Source: Fortiea contorta PCC 7126 (GTDB lineage: Bacteria > Cyanobacteriota > Cyanobacteriia > Cyanobacteriales > Nostocaceae). Taken from it: a stretch of 64,000 bases of DNA. The notes under the pieces were generated by a model. It made no database searches, was not told the origin of the DNA, and saw nothing but the letters and a program-made list of their open reading frames with translations. Both the position numbers and the translations under genes were made by a program. The stretch lies in NCBI RefSeq assembly GCF_000332295.1, contig NZ_KB235930.1:2933395-2997394 (forward strand), written 5' to 3'. This document shows positions 62,707-64,000 of the stretch, piece after piece (the first letter of the stretch is position 1; every line of letters begins with the position of its first letter).

Positions 62707-63354
62707 CTAATCTTGTACCGCAGGAAAAATTTGCTGTTTAACCCAATTGCGAAAAGTTCTGGTTGTGGCGATTTCTCCTTTCTTTTTACTTTCTTGAATA
62801 AACTGGGGAATTTCTTTAACTGCTACGGGTGTAAAAGTAGGGCTAACTTCAATTTCTGAGTATTGCCCAGATTCGAGACGATAAATTCGTAATACAGTAC
62901 CGTTATATCGCCAAAATTCAGGAATTCCCATAGCAGCATAGAGTCTTAATTTGTCTATCTGCGACCGGGAATATTCGACTTCAAGCACCAAATCTGGCGG
63001 TGGGTCAAATGCTAAATCTATTTTTTCTTTACTTCTCACCAAAAACTCGTTCTGGATGTAGTAACTGCTATCTGGCTCTCCTCCCCGTTCTAAATCATCT
63101 CGCGTTAAGGTAAGAGAACCAACTCGTTTAATTTCTAATCCCAACTCTTCGCATAATACTCCAATAAAAGCCTCAATTAGGCGGTTTGAGTTTTCGTGCG
63201 CCATGAGTGGTGTCATAATTTCTATTGTGCCATTGTCATAAGCCAGCCGAGTATTACGTTCTGAACCCATTTCAGTCAGCACGGTTTTAAATGTCTGCCA
63301 ACTGATATTTTCTAGTAAAACTCTGGTTTCTGCGGGTGTAGCTATCGTCACCAT
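62707..63354 (-). CDS. Uma2 family endonuclease-like protein
   Basis: The 215-residue protein contains TRLAYDNGTIEIMTPLMAHE (near 35-54), GGEPDSSYYIQNEFLV (near 90), IDLAFDPPPDLVLEVEYSRS (near 111-130) with the D-E pair of the PD-(D/E)XK core, and YAAMGIPEFWRYNG. It is a normal Uma2 member with the signature DLVLEVE. Such genes are plentiful in cyanobacteria and their role is not known. It is on the opposite strand to the partial kinase gene that follows. Confidence 0.88.
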   Translation of the reverse strand: MVTIATPAETRVLLENISWQTFKTVLTEMGSERNTRLAYDNGTIEIMTPLMAHENSNRLIEAFIGVLCEELGLEIKRVGSLTLTRDDLERGGEPDSSYYIQNEFLVRSKEKIDLAFDPPPDLVLEVEYSRSQIDKLRLYAAMGIPEFWRYNGTVLRIYRLESGQYSEIEVSPTFTPVAVKEIPQFIQESKKKGEIATTRTFRNWVKQQIFPAVQD

Positions 63355-63557
63355 AGTTTAATTCTACTGTGTCAGATTTGGTAGCTGGAGGATAAATTTT
63401 ATTTTATCATTTCTGCAACAGGAAACAGGTTGAAAAATCTTTTGATGTTGGGATTTAATGATGAATTTGTGTCTGTTAATATCTGGCAATGGCTATACAG
63501 TAAACATAGACGAATATTTGAGCAAACAATAACTATTAAATTTGAGAAATTAAAATT

Positions 63558-64000
63558 TTGAATTTCTTACAAAATCGTTATCGAATAATGAAATTAATTG
63601 CGGAAGCAGGATGGTGCAAAACCTTTCTAGCTGTGGATGAAAGTCAGGTTCCACAAATTCCCTGTGTAGTTCAACAATTTGCAATTAAACACCAAAATTC
63701 AGAAGCCTTTACCCAAAAAATATATTGGCGAGAACTGCTAGACAAACATCCACAAATTCCCCTACTGCTGGCATATTTTCAAGATGATGATTATTTATAT
63801 TTCGTGGAAGAGTTAATTTTTGGTTCTAATTTCTCGACTCTTTTAAGGGAGGAGGGAATATTTAGTGAAACTCAAATTTGGCAATTTTTAGAAAATGTTT
63901 TACCAGTGATTAAATTTATTCACGATCACCAAATTATTCACCGCGATATTCAACCGAAAAATCTCATCTACACGCCTGCATGTAAAAAGTTATTTTTAGT
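63558..64000 (+). CDS. Ser/Thr protein kinase, N-terminal part (runs off the window)
   Basis: The frame is open from a TTG at 63558 (an ATG at 63588 is the alternative) to the window end, 147 codons. The pattern is that of the cyanobacterial Ser/Thr kinases: NRYRIMKLIAEAGWCKTFLA (a weak Gly loop), HQNSEAFTQKIYWRELLDKH, DDYLYFVEELIFGSNFSTLL, IHDHQIIHRDIQPKNLIYTP (catalytic loop). The VAIK Lys position reads CVVQQF and the catalytic loop has HRDIQPKN where most kinases have HRDIKPxN, so ATP binding or transfer may be affected. The rest of the kinase domain and any C-terminal sensor are outside the window. Confidence 0.8.
   Translation, partial: MNFLQNRYRIMKLIAEAGWCKTFLAVDESQVPQIPCVVQQFAIKHQNSEAFTQKIYWRELLDKHPQIPLLLAYFQDDDYLYFVEELIFGSNFSTLLREEGIFSETQIWQFLENVLPVIKFIHDHQIIHRDIQPKNLIYTPACKKLFL

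Overview
The window is chromosomal DNA of a filamentous, Nostoc/Anabaena-like cyanobacterium. The sequence shows frequent HIP1 octamers (GCGATCGC), a PsaC subunit of photosystem I, an SbtA/SbtB bicarbonate pair, an AgrE-type arginine dihydrolase start, cyanobacterial-style TPR, WD40, pentapeptide and Uma2 proteins, and many intergenic heptamer repeats typical of Nostocales. There are no rRNA or tRNA genes, no CRISPR array and no intact insertion sequence. The assignment to Nostocales is inference from gene style; no marker gene settles the genus.

Layout. 1-520: start of agrE (minus strand). 0.9-9.3 kb: a divergent pair, an alpha-2-macroglobulin lipoprotein and penicillin-binding protein 1C, a known envelope-defence partnership. 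9.4-15.3 kb: a small ORF, an aminotransferase, a WD40 protein and an 18-unit-scale TPR protein. 15.4-20.4 kb: hydantoinase/oxoprolinase A and B and a D-2-hydroxyacid dehydrogenase. 20.5-27.4 kb: a PAP/fibrillin-like protein, a frameshifted relic, atpC-atpB, a SirB1-like protein, an SRPBCC protein and a multi-helix channel-like protein. 27.4-33.7 kb: a 42-bp tandem array, DUF72, an EF-hand membrane protein, a pentapeptide protein, two CrcB fluoride channels, and a junction of two broken genes (NOX/ferric-reductase tail and LysR effector domain). 33.8-41 kb: a TPS exoprotein, an NmrA-like reductase and an HlyD adaptor, the last two bracketed by two inverted MITE-like elements, then a subtilase. 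41-49 kb: Uma2, glmS, an unusual psaC, sbtB-sbtA, an epimerase-like protein, a DnaJ-pentapeptide fusion and a small zinc-ribbon membrane protein. 49.2-52.8 kb: aroF with its leader and a homocitrate/isopropylmalate synthase homologue. 52.8-64 kb: a DHS-like protein, dcd, a CobA-like protein with a lost P-loop, adenylate kinase, rph, pgl, an FHA protein, an M50 protease, an SPFH protein, Uma2 and the start of a Ser/Thr kinase.

Most striking region. Upstream of a short, core-only DAHP synthase gene (aroF) lies a 500-bp leader with a sigma70-like promoter and two consecutive ribosome-dependent attenuators. Each has a tiny ORF packed with Tyr, Phe and Trp codons (MFHSYTYFYFWFRAVHRR and MTYFSSWFYGFYFWPSANSG), a sequence at the end of that ORF that can pair with the 5' arm of a terminator, and an intrinsic terminator with a T tract. 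Both follow the same logic: a ribosome stalled on aromatic codons frees the antiterminator, and one reaching the stop codon covers it. This looks like a tandem aromatic-amino-acid attenuator controlling entry into the shikimate pathway. I found no other sensing domain in the enzyme, so control may have moved to RNA.

The intergenic regions are rich in dispersed repeats: (GAAGTCT)n/(GAAGTAT)n heptamers, a ~100-bp element present at four sites, CGCAAAGGCGCAAAG-type repeats, GTAGGGGCACGGC palindromes and two ~0.2-kb inverted MITE-like copies. Several extend into coding ends or fill operon gaps (atpB-atpC, the aroF leader, the SRPBCC upstream region, the RNase PH C-terminus).
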